Source: Flavobacterium sp.
GTDB lineage: Bacteria; Bacteroidota; Bacteroidia; Flavobacteriales; Flavobacteriaceae
Direction of reading: 5' to 3'
Assembly: GCA_020403245.1 (NCBI GenBank)
Contig: JADBYA010000024.1
Coordinates: 1-64,000 of the forward strand
DNA length: 64,000 nucleotides
In this document: piece by piece, positions 27,439 through 36,319 of the stretch
Numbering within the stretch: position 1 is the first letter of the stretch
How the letters are laid out: each line of letters opens with the position of its first letter
Program-made: the position numbers and the translations under genes
Notes under the pieces: model-generated
The model's input: only the letters and a program-made list of their open reading frames with translations
What the model was told of the DNA's origin: nothing
The model's database searches: none

Positions 27439-27518
27439 TACACTTTTTTGAGTAGAACATTATTTTGGAATTTCGGGGCTGAAAACTGGCCACTGAAAAC
27501 TGAAAAGAAAAAAAACAT

Positions 27519-27914
27519 GGGGTCGACTGGTTTTGACAGCAAGTCGAATTGAACAGTAAGCACGTCGAGCATTGTACTTTTTTGCTCGTAAATCCAAAGG
27601 TACAAAAACACAAACGGCGAAGGAAACTACGCTCTTGCTGCATAATCTGAATTAAAGTAAGATTGGCCTCGTCCTACAAGGTAGGAAAGCAGGATTTACC
27701 TCGAAAGCTTTGGTTTGTGGCGGTCGGCATAGGTAAATCGTAAATACGAACCTAAGAACAGTGATGCTTCGAAGCTGTTACGAAAATTAAAGAAGCTAAG
27801 CATTTTGTGGCTGTTTCTGGCCTAGCAAGATGACGAAAACCCAATCAGGAAATAAACGTGTAGAAAGCTCTTTAGTTGCTTGTTTGGACCCGAGTTCGAT
27901 TCTCGGCGACTCCA
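27519..27914 (+). ncRNA. ssrA: transfer-messenger RNA (tmRNA)
   Basis: A roughly 396-nt one-piece tmRNA. The 5' end GGGGTCG pairs with CGACTCC (27907-27913) to form the acceptor stem, and the T-arm GAGTTCGATTCTC stands just before it. The tag frame resumes at GGC 27616 and reads GEGNYALAA before TAA at 27643-27645, closely like the GE(N/T)NYALAA tags of other Bacteroidota. CCA is not encoded. The RNA rescues stalled ribosomes and marks nascent proteins for degradation with SmpB. Its 3' end is a likely integration site, since a tyrosine integrase gene begins 250 bp downstream. Confidence 0.95.
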
Positions 27915-27937
27915 CATTATTACTTTCATCTCAAATT

Positions 27938-27977
27938 AAAACCCTGTAAATCGTATGATTTAAAGGGTTTTTTGTTT
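27938..27977 (+). terminator. terminator after tmRNA
   Basis: AACCCT (arm continuing as GTAAATC) pairs with GATTTAAAGGGTT, followed by TTTTTGTTTTT, about 25 bp after the tmRNA 3' end. Confidence 0.75.
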
Positions 27978-28027
27978 TTGATACTATTCAAATTAATCAA
28001 TAAATCTCAAGCCATTGGTGGTAAAAT

Positions 28028-28062
28028 CGGTTACCCTAAAAAAAGCAAATTTAGGGTAACCG
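28028..28062. repeat. perfect 13-bp inverted repeat upstream of the integrase
   Basis: CGGTTACCCTAAA and TTTAGGGTAACCG enclose 9 bases. The repeat is followed by no T-run, so it is unlikely to be a terminator. Between the tmRNA 3' end and the integrase start, it could be an integrase arm or excisionase site (inference). Confidence 0.7.
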
Positions 28063-28163
28063 AATTTCTTGTAAAGCCAGTAATAGCAAGCAGTTCAAAA
28101 GATGAACATCTTGATGGAAAAGAATTAAATAACTAATTTGAATAACTATAAAGTCACCACAAA

Positions 28164-29408
28164 ATGAAACACAAAATGTCAATACTTTTCTACGTGAAAA
28201 GCTCTAAAGCTACAAAAAATGGACTACTTCCTATTTATCAGAGAATAACAATCAATGGTACTCGTATTGAATTGAGTACTTCAAAATTCATAGAAAAATC
28301 AAAGTGGAATGCTTCAGCAGGAAAAATCAAGGGTAATTCAGAAGAAGCAAGACTAATAAACAGTTACCTTGATGTCTTACTAACTAAAGCATACGAAACA
28401 GAGAAATGGATGGTCAATAATAATGAAGAGATTAACGCACTAACCTTTAAAAACAAATTTCTAGGTATTGAGGAAAAGCAGCGACAACTTATATTAATCT
28501 TTGAAGATCATAACAAACGAATGAAAGAATTAATTGGTTCCAACTTTGCAAATAATACATATAAAAAATATGAAACTACATTGAGCCATGTAAAAGAATT
28601 TCTAAAAATCCAGTATAATGTTAATGATATTTCACTTAAACAGGTTGATATCGCATTTATAAATGACTTTGATTTCTTCTTACGAAATACAAAGAAATGC
28701 AATAACAATTCTACTATAAAATACATCCGGAATTTTGGAAAAATAATTAAACAATGTTATGTAAACGGTTGGTTAGCTAGAGACCCCTTGCTCAACTACA
28801 AGGGTAAAATAAAAGAAATAGAAAGAGTCTATTTAACGCAAGAAGAAATCGAAACACTCTTAAATAAAGAGTTTAAAATCAAGCGACTTGAATTGGTGAG
28901 AGATATGTTTCTTTTCAGTTGTTTTACAGGCTTAGCTTACATTGATGTATATAATCTAACCAAATTAAATATAATCATCGGCATTGATGGAGAAAAATGG
29001 ATATCAATCAAACGTCAAAAGACGGATAGTCCTTCAAGGATACCAATGCTGCAGGTTAGCCAAATGATTATTGATAAATATGAAAACCATCCCCAATGTA
29101 TGAATGAGGGAAAACTACTTCCTATTCTATCTAATCAAAAAATGAATGCTTATTTAAAAGAGTTAGCTGATTTATGCGAAATAGATAAAGAACTCACTTT
29201 TCATATTGCACGTCATACATTTGCAACAACTGTAACACTCACAAATGGTGTTCCTATTGAAAGTGTAAGCAAGATGCTTGGTCATAAAAATCTGAGAACT
29301 ACACAACAATATGCAAAAGTATTGGATAAGAAAGTGAGTGAGGACATGAAAGTTTTGAGAGAAAAATTTGCAATAGATACAGTTACGAAAACAAAAAATC
29401 TCTCTTAA
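28164..29408 (+). CDS. tyrosine-recombinase integrase of a tmRNA-inserted element
   Basis: A 414-aa site-specific recombinase of the Bacteroidota conjugative/mobilisable element type. It has an N-terminal arm-binding domain (about 1-90, KHKMSILFYVKSSKATKNG), a SAM-like core-binding domain (about 105-205) and a catalytic domain (about 215-395). Visible catalytic residues are Lys in RQKTDSPSRIP, HIARHT (His and Arg), LGHKN (His) and Tyr in TTQQYAKVLD. The first catalytic Arg is replaced in FTGLAYIDV, as in many Bacteroidota integrases that supply it from elsewhere. It probably catalysed insertion at the 3' end of the adjacent tmRNA gene. Confidence 0.93.
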   Translation: MKHKMSILFYVKSSKATKNGLLPIYQRITINGTRIELSTSKFIEKSKWNASAGKIKGNSEEARLINSYLDVLLTKAYETEKWMVNNNEEINALTFKNKFLGIEEKQRQLILIFEDHNKRMKELIGSNFANNTYKKYETTLSHVKEFLKIQYNVNDISLKQVDIAFINDFDFFLRNTKKCNNNSTIKYIRNFGKIIKQCYVNGWLARDPLLNYKGKIKEIERVYLTQEEIETLLNKEFKIKRLELVRDMFLFSCFTGLAYIDVYNLTKLNIIIGIDGEKWISIKRQKTDSPSRIPMLQVSQMIIDKYENHPQCMNEGKLLPILSNQKMNAYLKELADLCEIDKELTFHIARHTFATTVTLTNGVPIESVSKMLGHKNLRTTQQYAKVLDKKVSEDMKVLREKFAIDTVTKTKNLS

Positions 29409-29483
29409 TCTTTTTATTAACAATATTTTTAGTAAAATCAAGTTTTGTAATATTCAAAATATTATAACACAAATTATGCTAAA

Positions 29484-30317
29484 ATGAATGAATATTGTTT
29501 AAATTTTTTCAGCGAATTTGAAAAAGAATATCAAAATATAAAAAGTATTAATTCCGATGATATATTAATTGCTTCAAAAGTAATTTCATTAATCGAAAGA
29601 GAAAGTAAAAAACTTTTTAAATGGCTCAAAAAACATAAATTTAATTCTCCAGATGAAGAAATTTATTTCTTCAAAGATTTAAAACCAATATTTATTTCCA
29701 AATTAATTTATTACAAAGCAATTCTAAATATTGAAACTAATCTACCCACTTCACGAAAAAACAAAATAAAGTTCTATGAAGAGGAGTTAAATGCAATTCA
29801 AGAATATACTATCAAAAACAAAAAATTCTATGAATATTATAGAGCTAGAGCTTCATATAAAGACAGTGTCTATTTTTTAAGAAGTGTTGAAAAGAATATA
29901 TTAAAAAGGGATTGTTCTTTAATAAATTATGATTTAAGATTATGTACTACACATGATTATAGTATGGCGACCATGATAGCAAATGATATTCTGACAAATT
30001 ATTTAGAAAATAAAATTGAAGAATTAGAAAGAAACGGTAGTAATGCTAACAGAACAACTAATCAAACTTTGAACTGGACTGGTAATAAAATAGATTTAGT
30101 CGAATTAATTTATGCATTGCATTTATCAAAAAAAATCAATAATGGTTATACAGATATAAAGGAACTAGCTACTAATTTGGGAAAAATGTTTAATCTTGAT
30201 TTAGAAGATAATATATATCGATGGTATATTGATATTAAAAACCGAAAAACAGTTCGCTCCAAATTTATAAATCAACTTTCAGAAGGACTAGAAAATCATT
30301 TACTCCAAGAAGAATAA
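29484..30317 (+). CDS. rteC: RteC domain protein (element regulation/excision)
   Basis: A 277-aa protein of the RteC family. In the Bacteroides conjugative transposon CTnDOT, RteC activates excision genes. The N-terminal half is helical and charged. The C-terminal part carries the family signature LNWTGNKIDLVELIYALH (about residues 205-222), followed by KINNGYTDIKELATNLGKMF, a winged-helix-like DNA-binding region. It starts 75 bp after the integrase. A two-component pair (RteA/RteB) that drives rteC in CTnDOT is absent here. Confidence 0.88.
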   Translation: MNEYCLNFFSEFEKEYQNIKSINSDDILIASKVISLIERESKKLFKWLKKHKFNSPDEEIYFFKDLKPIFISKLIYYKAILNIETNLPTSRKNKIKFYEEELNAIQEYTIKNKKFYEYYRARASYKDSVYFLRSVEKNILKRDCSLINYDLRLCTTHDYSMATMIANDILTNYLENKIEELERNGSNANRTTNQTLNWTGNKIDLVELIYALHLSKKINNGYTDIKELATNLGKMFNLDLEDNIYRWYIDIKNRKTVRSKFINQLSEGLENHLLQEE

Positions 30318-30331
30318 TTTAACATCCAAAT

Positions 30332-30510
30332 GCACAACTTGTGTTAAGGTAGAGTTTATGATACTGATATATCATAATTAGTTACTTTTTATGAACTTTG
30401 TAAAAAAATAAATTTTCAGAATAGATTTTTATCTTTATATGTTTGTGTTAAACTACCCATTTATTATGAGTATTCTTAATATTTCTATTAAAATCATACA
30501 CAACTTGTGT
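30332..30510. promoter_or_regulatory. paired operator-like palindromes ACACAACTTGTGT
   Basis: GCACAACTTGTGT (30332-30344) and ACACAACTTGTGT (30498-30510) are near-identical 13-bp palindromes about 166 bp apart in the 259-bp gap between rteC and the HTH gene. The second lies 67 bp before the HTH start. Binding by RteC or the HTH protein, to control excision genes, is a reasonable guess. I see no other feature in the gap except a weak TATGTTTG box at 30438-30445. Confidence 0.55.
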
Positions 30511-30576
30511 GAGGGTTGTTAATTAAAACAAAACAAAAACTACAATTTTGCACCATAACCCAATAAATGTAATGTT

Positions 30577-30864
30577 ATGGCAATCGAAGTTATTACCCGT
30601 GAAGATCTAAATGAATTTAGAACACTACTACTAAAAGACCTGCAAGAATTAATCCACTCCAAACCGACACAAACCAAAAAATGGCTCAAATCAATTGAAG
30701 TCCGAAACCTCCTCAACATCTCCCCCGGCACCCTCCAAAACCTCCGCATCAACGGAACCCTAACTTACACCAAAATCGGCGGCACCCTCTACTATGACAA
30801 CGCCGACATCGACAAACTCCTGAACACCAACAAAACAAACGCAATCCCTACCCTTTTCAAATAA
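30577..30864 (+). CDS. helix-turn-helix protein, excisionase-like
   Basis: A 95-aa DNA-binding protein. Residues about 35-90 form a MerR/excisionase-type (HTH_17) fold: WLKSIEVRNLLNISPGTLQ, NLRINGTLTYTKIGGTLYY and NADIDKLL. Such proteins follow the integrase in Bacteroidota integrative elements and act as recombination directionality factors or local regulators. Codons are strongly C-ending (CTC, ACC, ATC) compared with rteC just upstream, marking a change of base composition that persists to 33.6 kb. Confidence 0.85.
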   Translation: MAIEVITREDLNEFRTLLLKDLQELIHSKPTQTKKWLKSIEVRNLLNISPGTLQNLRINGTLTYTKIGGTLYYDNADIDKLLNTNKTNAIPTLFK

Positions 30865-31103
30865 GGAAGTAATTGTCATACCGAGCTTGCCGAGGTACCT
30901 CCTACGAAGTAGGCAAAACCTCAACATCTCAGAACCTCATTAACTCAGCAACTAAAAAAAACAAATTAAAAACCCAAATGTTCCACCAAACCCTCAACAC
31001 CTCGTCTCCCTCTCCTTCCTGTCTCGCCTAGGCGGATGTAGAGGGTTGGGGTGAGGAAAAACCTCAGCAACTCAGAACCTCAGTAACTCAGCACCTCAAA
31101 AAA
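30865..31103. repeat. gene-free gap with interspersed repeats
   Basis: It contains GTCATACCGAGCTTGCCGAGG (from 30875), followed by CCTACGAAGTAGG, a GC-rich element at 31003-31056 (CTCCCTCTCC, palindrome CGCCTAGGCG, GAGGGTTGGGGTGAGG) and runs of AACCTCAG(C/T)AACTCAG. These are dispersed intergenic repeats of flavobacterial genomes. The 31003-31056 copy is related to the one inside the GH3 gene. Confidence 0.7.
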
Positions 31104-31937
31104 ATGAACTACATCAAACACCTCACCGGCTTTTTCGAAAAAGTAGTCCTCGATAAAACCCTCAACCCCACCCATGTCAGTCTCTACATGGCCTTATTTC
31201 AATTTTGGAACTGCAACCGTTTCAAAAACCCAATTAGCATCAACCGCGATGAGGTAATGCGTATAAGCAAAATCAGTTCAAAAGCAACCTACCACAAATG
31301 CCTAAAGAACTTGCACAGTTTGGGGTACATCAACTACGAACCATCTTACAATCCATTCAAGGGCAGCCATGTCATCATGTTCAACTTTTCAGAAGAATTA
31401 AAACCGGAACTAAAAAGCGAGAGAAAATCAAAAAATGAACCACCTACTAAACCTGTTATTGGGCAAGCTCTAAACAAGTTGTGTACCGGTAATGAAACAA
31501 GTACTGAACAAGCAGTAGTACCTTCTATAAACGATAGAAACAATACAAACTTATCAAACAATCAAAACGTTGCAAACTTGAACGAGCAAACAAAAAAATT
31601 TGAAGATGAAAATGATATTCAATTAAAAAATCAAAATTCAAAAGAAGAAAAAAGTTCCGCGAAAAAAGAAGAAAAGATACAACCAACAATCGATGAAATC
31701 AAATCCTATTTCAAAGAAAATAACTTCCCCAAACTCGAAGCCCAAAAATTCTTCAATTATTTCACCAGTGTCGGTTGGTTAGTCGGTGGCAAAACTCCAA
31801 TGATAAACTGGCAAGCAGCAGCACAAAATTGGATAATCAACAGCGTAAATTTCAATAATAACACCGAAACAACACAAACAAACCGACCTAAGCACCTCAA
31901 CACTTCAACCGATAAAAACTATGCCGAACCATTATAA
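31104..31937 (+). CDS. winged-helix protein of integrative elements (replication/transfer associated), function unproven
   Basis: A 277-aa cytoplasmic protein. Residues about 1-100 look like a winged-helix domain: YMALFQFWNCNRF, INRDEVMRISKISSKATYHKCLKNLHSLGYINYEPS. The middle (about 105-190) is low-complexity and charged. The C-terminus (about 193-255, TIDEIKSYFKENNFPKLEAQKFFNYF then GWLVGGKTPMINWQAAAQNWI) resembles the DnaD-like tail found in phage and plasmid replication proteins. Placed between an excisionase-like gene and a DnaC-like ATPase, it fits a replication-initiator role for the element (inference). Confidence 0.75.
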   Translation: MNYIKHLTGFFEKVVLDKTLNPTHVSLYMALFQFWNCNRFKNPISINRDEVMRISKISSKATYHKCLKNLHSLGYINYEPSYNPFKGSHVIMFNFSEELKPELKSERKSKNEPPTKPVIGQALNKLCTGNETSTEQAVVPSINDRNNTNLSNNQNVANLNEQTKKFEDENDIQLKNQNSKEEKSSAKKEEKIQPTIDEIKSYFKENNFPKLEAQKFFNYFTSVGWLVGGKTPMINWQAAAQNWIINSVNFNNNTETTQTNRPKHLNTSTDKNYAEPL

Positions 31938-32182
31938 TTATTTTGTCATGCTGGACTTGTTTCAGCATCTAAACGTTTGCAAACCATGCGTTGTCATCCT
32001 AAGCTTGTCGAAGGACTTTGCGGTTAAATATAAAACGCTATAAATAGCACAAATTAAATCCGTGTAAATCCATTATAGCGAAGCTATCAAATCCGTGTAA
32101 ATCTGTGTAATCTGTGTAATCCGTGTTCCAATAAAAAAAGCGAAGCGTCATAATCCCAAAAATTATCAAACCTAGTTCCTAT
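31938..32182. repeat. gene-free gap with interspersed repeats
   Basis: It holds GTCATGCTGGACTTGTTTCAGCATCT-type sequence at 31945-31970 (hairpin ATGCTG/CAGCAT), a related GTCATCCTAAGCTTGTCGAAG element at 31993-32017 and tandem AATCCGTGTAAATC / AATCTGTGTAATC units at about 32066-32127. No coding potential is seen. Confidence 0.75.
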
Positions 32183-32200
32183 GTGGTTAAAAATAAAAAT

Positions 32201-32824
32201 ATGCAAAACGAAATAAAATCACATTACAGCTATTCAGAAGTCATAATATGGCTCCAACAAAAAGGCATCGAAATATACGGCAATCATTTCAAAATCCTTG
32301 AAACCGATCATCCAATCGTGTGCAAGCTAATCGCGTATTTCCTGAGAGACGAGCCAACTTGTTTTCAATATAACATAAATTTAAACAAAGGAATACTACT
32401 AACCGGCCCTATCGGCTGCGGCAAAACATCACTCATGAACCTTATGAAATACCTAACCCCCACCGAACACAAATTCTCCGTAAAGCCCTGCCGAGATATC
32501 AGCTTTGAATTCATCCAAGACGGTTACCAAATCATCCACAAATACAGCATCGGCAAACTCTACCAATCAGAACCAAGAACCTATTGCTTTGACGATTTAG
32601 GAACAGAAAACAACCTAAAATACTTCGGCAACGAATGCAACGTAATGGCTGAAATTCTATTAAGCCGATATGATCTATTCATTTCTAAAAAAGTTCAAAC
32701 CCACATCACCACAAACCTATCAGCCACAGAAATAGAAAAACATTACGGCAACCGAGTTCGCTCCAGATTAAGAGAGATGGTAAACTTGATAGCTTATGAT
32801 AAATCAACACCAGACAAGAGATAA
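32201..32824 (+). CDS. DnaC/IstB-like AAA+ ATPase
   Basis: A 207-aa ATPase. I start at the ATG at 32201; an in-frame GTG lies at 32183. Walker A is LTGPIGCGKTS (about residues 63-73), Walker B is YCFDDLG (about 128-134), a sensor-1 Asn lies in THITTNL and a sensor-2-like Arg in GNRVRSRLREM. The size and motif order match helicase-loader type ATPases of phages, plasmids and integrative elements. It would act with the preceding winged-helix protein at an element origin. Codon use is C-rich, like its neighbours. Confidence 0.85.
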   Translation: MQNEIKSHYSYSEVIIWLQQKGIEIYGNHFKILETDHPIVCKLIAYFLRDEPTCFQYNINLNKGILLTGPIGCGKTSLMNLMKYLTPTEHKFSVKPCRDISFEFIQDGYQIIHKYSIGKLYQSEPRTYCFDDLGTENNLKYFGNECNVMAEILLSRYDLFISKKVQTHITTNLSATEIEKHYGNRVRSRLREMVNLIAYDKSTPDKR

Positions 32825-32993
32825 AAAAGCTTTGCGTTCTTCGTGCCTTCTTTGTGCTCTTTGCGGTTAAAAAATAAAATCCGTATAAATCAGCGTTTCG
32901 CCATAACGAATCCTTTTCATCCGCGTTCTAACAACCTGACACGAGCGATAGCGAACTGGCGAAGCAAACCTAAAACCTGAAACTTGAAACAAA
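32825..32993. repeat. short gap with flavobacterial interspersed repeat
   Basis: TTTGCGTTCTTCGTGCC, TTTGTGCTCTTTGCGGTTAA and AAACCTGAAACTTGAAAC runs fill this 169-bp gap. It is related to the elements at 3376 and 8345. Confidence 0.5.
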
Positions 32994-33620
32994 ATGAAAA
33001 ATATATCCAACTTCTGGCACCACTTCCAACAAAACAACTTCGTTTTCCTACTCCTAAACGAAATCCCTCAAGAAGAACTAAAAACCCATTTCGACAAACT
33101 AATCGAAGTTCTCCATAAATACAACAAAGACCTGGACCTCATCATCAAAAACAAAAAAAACGGTGCAGAATTAATCATCACCGCAAATGGTAACCCTTAC
33201 CTTTTCAAAGAAGTTGAATTACTAGTCCGTCATGCCCCACTCGTAGAACGTTGGAAAATAACAGCATTCCTTCAACCCGAAATGAATATAGAAAAATACG
33301 AAAACGGAACCGACAAACCATTGAAATATTACGGCATTACTTTGCGAATAAGCGAAATGTATTTCATCCCACTAGAAAACCCAAACAAACCAACCGATTT
33401 AGGAATAAAAGTACTACTCAAAAACTACATCGTCCACAAAGACAACCCAAGACTACGCGAAGCTGTTTACATTCACATCGAGCACTTAATTGGCGAAAAA
33501 TCATTTGCGAATGACTTAACCTTTATCGAAATTAACCAATTAACAGCGGAACTATTGGAAGATGACTGCATCATTGAACTATATTATTTAAAATTTTTCA
33601 TCGATACATTAGAAAGGTAA
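32994..33620 (+). CDS. conserved-looking cytoplasmic protein, function unknown
   Basis: A 208-aa protein without signal peptide or membrane segment. Its alternating strands and helices (HFQQNNFVFLLLNEI, DLDLIIKNKKNGAELIITANG, ITLRISEMYFIPLENP, YIHIEHLIGEKSFANDL) suggest a compact alpha/beta fold. I do not recognise the family. It has the same C-ending codon preference as the HTH, winged-helix and ATPase genes, so it probably entered with them. It converges with the amidohydrolase gene 36 bp away, which marks the boundary to the minus-strand cluster. Confidence 0.7.
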   Translation: MKNISNFWHHFQQNNFVFLLLNEIPQEELKTHFDKLIEVLHKYNKDLDLIIKNKKNGAELIITANGNPYLFKEVELLVRHAPLVERWKITAFLQPEMNIEKYENGTDKPLKYYGITLRISEMYFIPLENPNKPTDLGIKVLLKNYIVHKDNPRLREAVYIHIEHLIGEKSFANDLTFIEINQLTAELLEDDCIIELYYLKFFIDTLER

Positions 33621-33656
33621 TAAATTTATAACTTTAATCTAGTTAATTCCCGGTAA

Positions 33657-35123
33657 TCAATACTGCTTAAACTTCGTGCTCAAAAATCGTCTTGGATTAT
33701 CACTCGCAATCAGTTCAAATAACTCATTACCTAAGTAACCGCGTAAGTTCAAATGCAAATCCTTTTCAGTGTTTTTCTGGCTCACAACATAGTAATCCGA
33801 ACCAAATAAAATTTTGTGCCTTACTTTTTCATCCTCTAATAAAAACCGTAACAAAGGAAATAAATCTTGATCATGCAAAATAAATGAGATATCCGCATAT
33901 ACATTTTCATAAGCAATCATCAAATCATAAATAACAGACAACCAACTGGCATTCCACCAAATAGTTCTGGGGTTTCCGTGAGTGAGGGTGTTTTTATACC
34001 TTAAGTAAGCATCCTTGCTATCGTGATTAATATTTTTATTATAAGTATTCCAACCATCTTTCATATATTTTTTCCATTCTTCTTCCCCACCAAAGTGAGC
34101 TAAACAAATTTTCAATTTACTCAAATCCGGAGTATTTTCTATAGCTGTACCAAGATAATCTTTAAGCAATTCCCGATTCATCAAACAATGATAATTCAAA
34201 GGATGCGTAAAATTGGTGGTGAATTGAAAACCATTCTTTTGAGGTAGAGGAATGGGTTCTAATTGTCCACCTTTTTTATTGTATTTCAAAATGGGATGAC
34301 TCGACCACTCTGGCTTCTTATCTCCTCTGTAAAAAACAGTACCTTCTATACAATGAGTGATGATAGGAATTTCGTTTTCCTGAGCAAATTTATACATTTC
34401 GATGAGGTGCTTGTCAAAAGGATAATAACCCAAAGCGGGGTAAAGCTTTATACCATCAAACTGTTGCGTGTGCAACAAATGTTTAGCATAATTTTCATAA
34501 TTTTGATTTTTAAGATGATTTTGTGTGGCTTCTATCCTTCTCGGGTCTAGAAATAAAAAAGGTAGAAACGTATCTTTTTTACGTTGCTTGATAATTCGCA
34601 ATTCTTCCAACTGCTCTAAATAAGGAACCGTTGGCTTTCCGGCTTCCATAAAATCCATATCCATGGAGAGTACCACAAAACGGGTGTTGGCATCATAACT
34701 CTTAGTCAACAAGTCAAAAATTTTAGATTGATTCTGGTACAAAGAATAGCGACCTAAAGTCAAAAAACGTTTCACGGTTTCGCGAGTAGCTTTACTAAAA
34801 ACAAAATCAACCCTAAAAAAATTAGTCAAAATCTTGAATACCCAACGAAACAAAAAAAGCACCAACTTATTAATCAACTGAAGCACAACAGTCCACTTCA
34901 TGAAATCAAGTAGCTTATATCGTAAGGCAGTAATCCTATTTTTAAAAACTTTGAATTTATAATTGCCTCTGGAGGTGAAAGTGTGATAATACCACTTAAC
35001 AAACCGCATCGTAATCAGATGATGAAGACCCAAAGGCATCAAGCGTCTCCCAAACGTATTGGGCACATGGTCAATAGTAAAAATATGCGTGTGGATATTA
35101 TAGATTGGTTTTCTCATCTTCAT
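33657..35123 (-). CDS. amidohydrolase-family metal-dependent hydrolase
   Basis: A 488-aa protein of the PF04909-type amidohydrolase (TIM-barrel) family. The metal-binding HxH is in YNIHTHIF at the very N-terminus, FDGIKLYPALGYYPFD carries a conserved Lys, IITHC a His and LFGSDYYVV the final Asp. A hydrophobic, basic insert (about residues 75-110, LQLINKLVLFLFRWVFKILTNFF) could touch a membrane. No signal peptide is present. The reaction is unknown; relatives are decarboxylases and hydrolases. It is the last gene of a three-gene unit with the membrane hydrolase and the amidase, 4 bp after its neighbour. Confidence 0.82.
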   Translation of the reverse strand: MKMRKPIYNIHTHIFTIDHVPNTFGRRLMPLGLHHLITMRFVKWYYHTFTSRGNYKFKVFKNRITALRYKLLDFMKWTVVLQLINKLVLFLFRWVFKILTNFFRVDFVFSKATRETVKRFLTLGRYSLYQNQSKIFDLLTKSYDANTRFVVLSMDMDFMEAGKPTVPYLEQLEELRIIKQRKKDTFLPFLFLDPRRIEATQNHLKNQNYENYAKHLLHTQQFDGIKLYPALGYYPFDKHLIEMYKFAQENEIPIITHCIEGTVFYRGDKKPEWSSHPILKYNKKGGQLEPIPLPQKNGFQFTTNFTHPLNYHCLMNRELLKDYLGTAIENTPDLSKLKICLAHFGGEEEWKKYMKDGWNTYNKNINHDSKDAYLRYKNTLTHGNPRTIWWNASWLSVIYDLMIAYENVYADISFILHDQDLFPLLRFLLEDEKVRHKILFGSDYYVVSQKNTEKDLHLNLRGYLGNELFELIASDNPRRFLSTKFKQY

Positions 35124-35127
35124 GCTG

Positions 35128-36312
35128 TTATATAGTTTTTAATTTAAAAAGAATCAATCGAATACAGCTATGTCCATTCGTGTCAAAATCCCAGTAAAGC
35201 TTATGCATTCTGATTCCATCCATCGTAATAAAATTGTAAAAATGCTGCGATTTATCCGAAGTTATTTCATAATTAATGTTTTCTGGCTTAATTGAAGAAT
35301 CTTTAAAACCATACTCAGACTCACCGCGTGTAGCATCTTTTCTAAAGTTGGAAGACAAAGCATCTGAAAGTGAATATACATTTAGCCATTGAATCTTATC
35401 CTCCATCAATAAATTTCGATTTAAAAAATACTTGCTGTAATAGGAATTAACAAATTCATATGGATTACCTATTGTAATCAAAATTTCTGAATACTGTTGC
35501 GAATTGTTAGAGGGTATAGTTCCTAAAGGAAATAAATAATCCATCGCAATGAGTGAACCAAAACTATAGCAATGATAATGAATCTTCGAATCGGGTTCAT
35601 GTTCTGTGATATAATCAACCAATAAATCCAAATTACCTATGATTACTTGACTCTGAATACCATCATTCAAATAACGGTCAGCACTGGCAAACTCTGTGGC
35701 AATTGAAGTCACAATAGTTTTAGATTCAGGAACCAATAATAGAATAAAAGTTGTCAGAGGAACAGATAACTTATATAGACTGACTAAAAAAGTACATTTT
35801 TTTAAAAAGTCTAAATGAAGGCCATTCAAAATAGCCTTTCCTCCGGTAAAACCACTTACCATATCTAACGTGGCCGGAATTAGAAAAATAATTGCGAGAG
35901 ATATGATAATGAGAATAAAAAAAGCATAAAAAGATAAATAGGGTCGGCTATAATGATCAGGTATAAAAAGACGTTTAATTAACTGAGGTGATTTTTTTAA
36001 AACTAATCCACATAAAATTAAATTTTTAACTAAAATATTTTGCTTCTTAAATCGTTCAGTCAAGAGTTCATGGTAGGCAAATTCATAAAATGTGTAGGCA
36101 ACTTGATCGGTATTGGTAGAACCCTCCTTAACTAATCGCACCACTTTTGCTGATTGATTATCAGTGTAGGTGATAATTTCACTTTTTAAAGCATAAGTTG
36201 TTCCTTTCTCGTTTACATGAAGTTCATTTTTAAAACGCTCAGCATACTTTTCTACATTTTCGTTGTGAAAAGATTGACCTAATCCGGATATGTAAATACC
36301 TACTTTATGCAT
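35128..36312 (-). CDS. membrane protein with alpha/beta-hydrolase-like serine motif
   Basis: A 394-aa protein. It begins GIYISGLGQSF like an alpha/beta-hydrolase strand and carries two membrane stretches (about residues 128-150 YAFFILIIISLAIIFLIPA and 178-200). Later it has YHCYSFGSLIAMDYLFP (about 247-263), a candidate nucleophile elbow (S-F-G-S rather than canonical GxSxG), and ends with a possible catalytic His region (NGHSCIRL). I infer a lipase/esterase-like role but cannot prove it. It lies between the amidase (7 bp) and the amidohydrolase (4 bp) in one operon. Confidence 0.7.
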   Translation of the reverse strand: MHKVGIYISGLGQSFHNENVEKYAERFKNELHVNEKGTTYALKSEIITYTDNQSAKVVRLVKEGSTNTDQVAYTFYEFAYHELLTERFKKQNILVKNLILCGLVLKKSPQLIKRLFIPDHYSRPYLSFYAFFILIIISLAIIFLIPATLDMVSGFTGGKAILNGLHLDFLKKCTFLVSLYKLSVPLTTFILLLVPESKTIVTSIATEFASADRYLNDGIQSQVIIGNLDLLVDYITEHEPDSKIHYHCYSFGSLIAMDYLFPLGTIPSNNSQQYSEILITIGNPYEFVNSYYSKYFLNRNLLMEDKIQWLNVYSLSDALSSNFRKDATRGESEYGFKDSSIKPENINYEITSDKSQHFYNFITMDGIRMHKLYWDFDTNGHSCIRLILFKLKTI

Positions 36313-36319
36313 ATTTAAA

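Noticed and set aside
27876..28136. 86-codon open frame overlapping the tmRNA 3' end
   Set aside because: It begins inside the tmRNA and runs through its terminator and the 13-bp inverted repeat; no recognisable domain.
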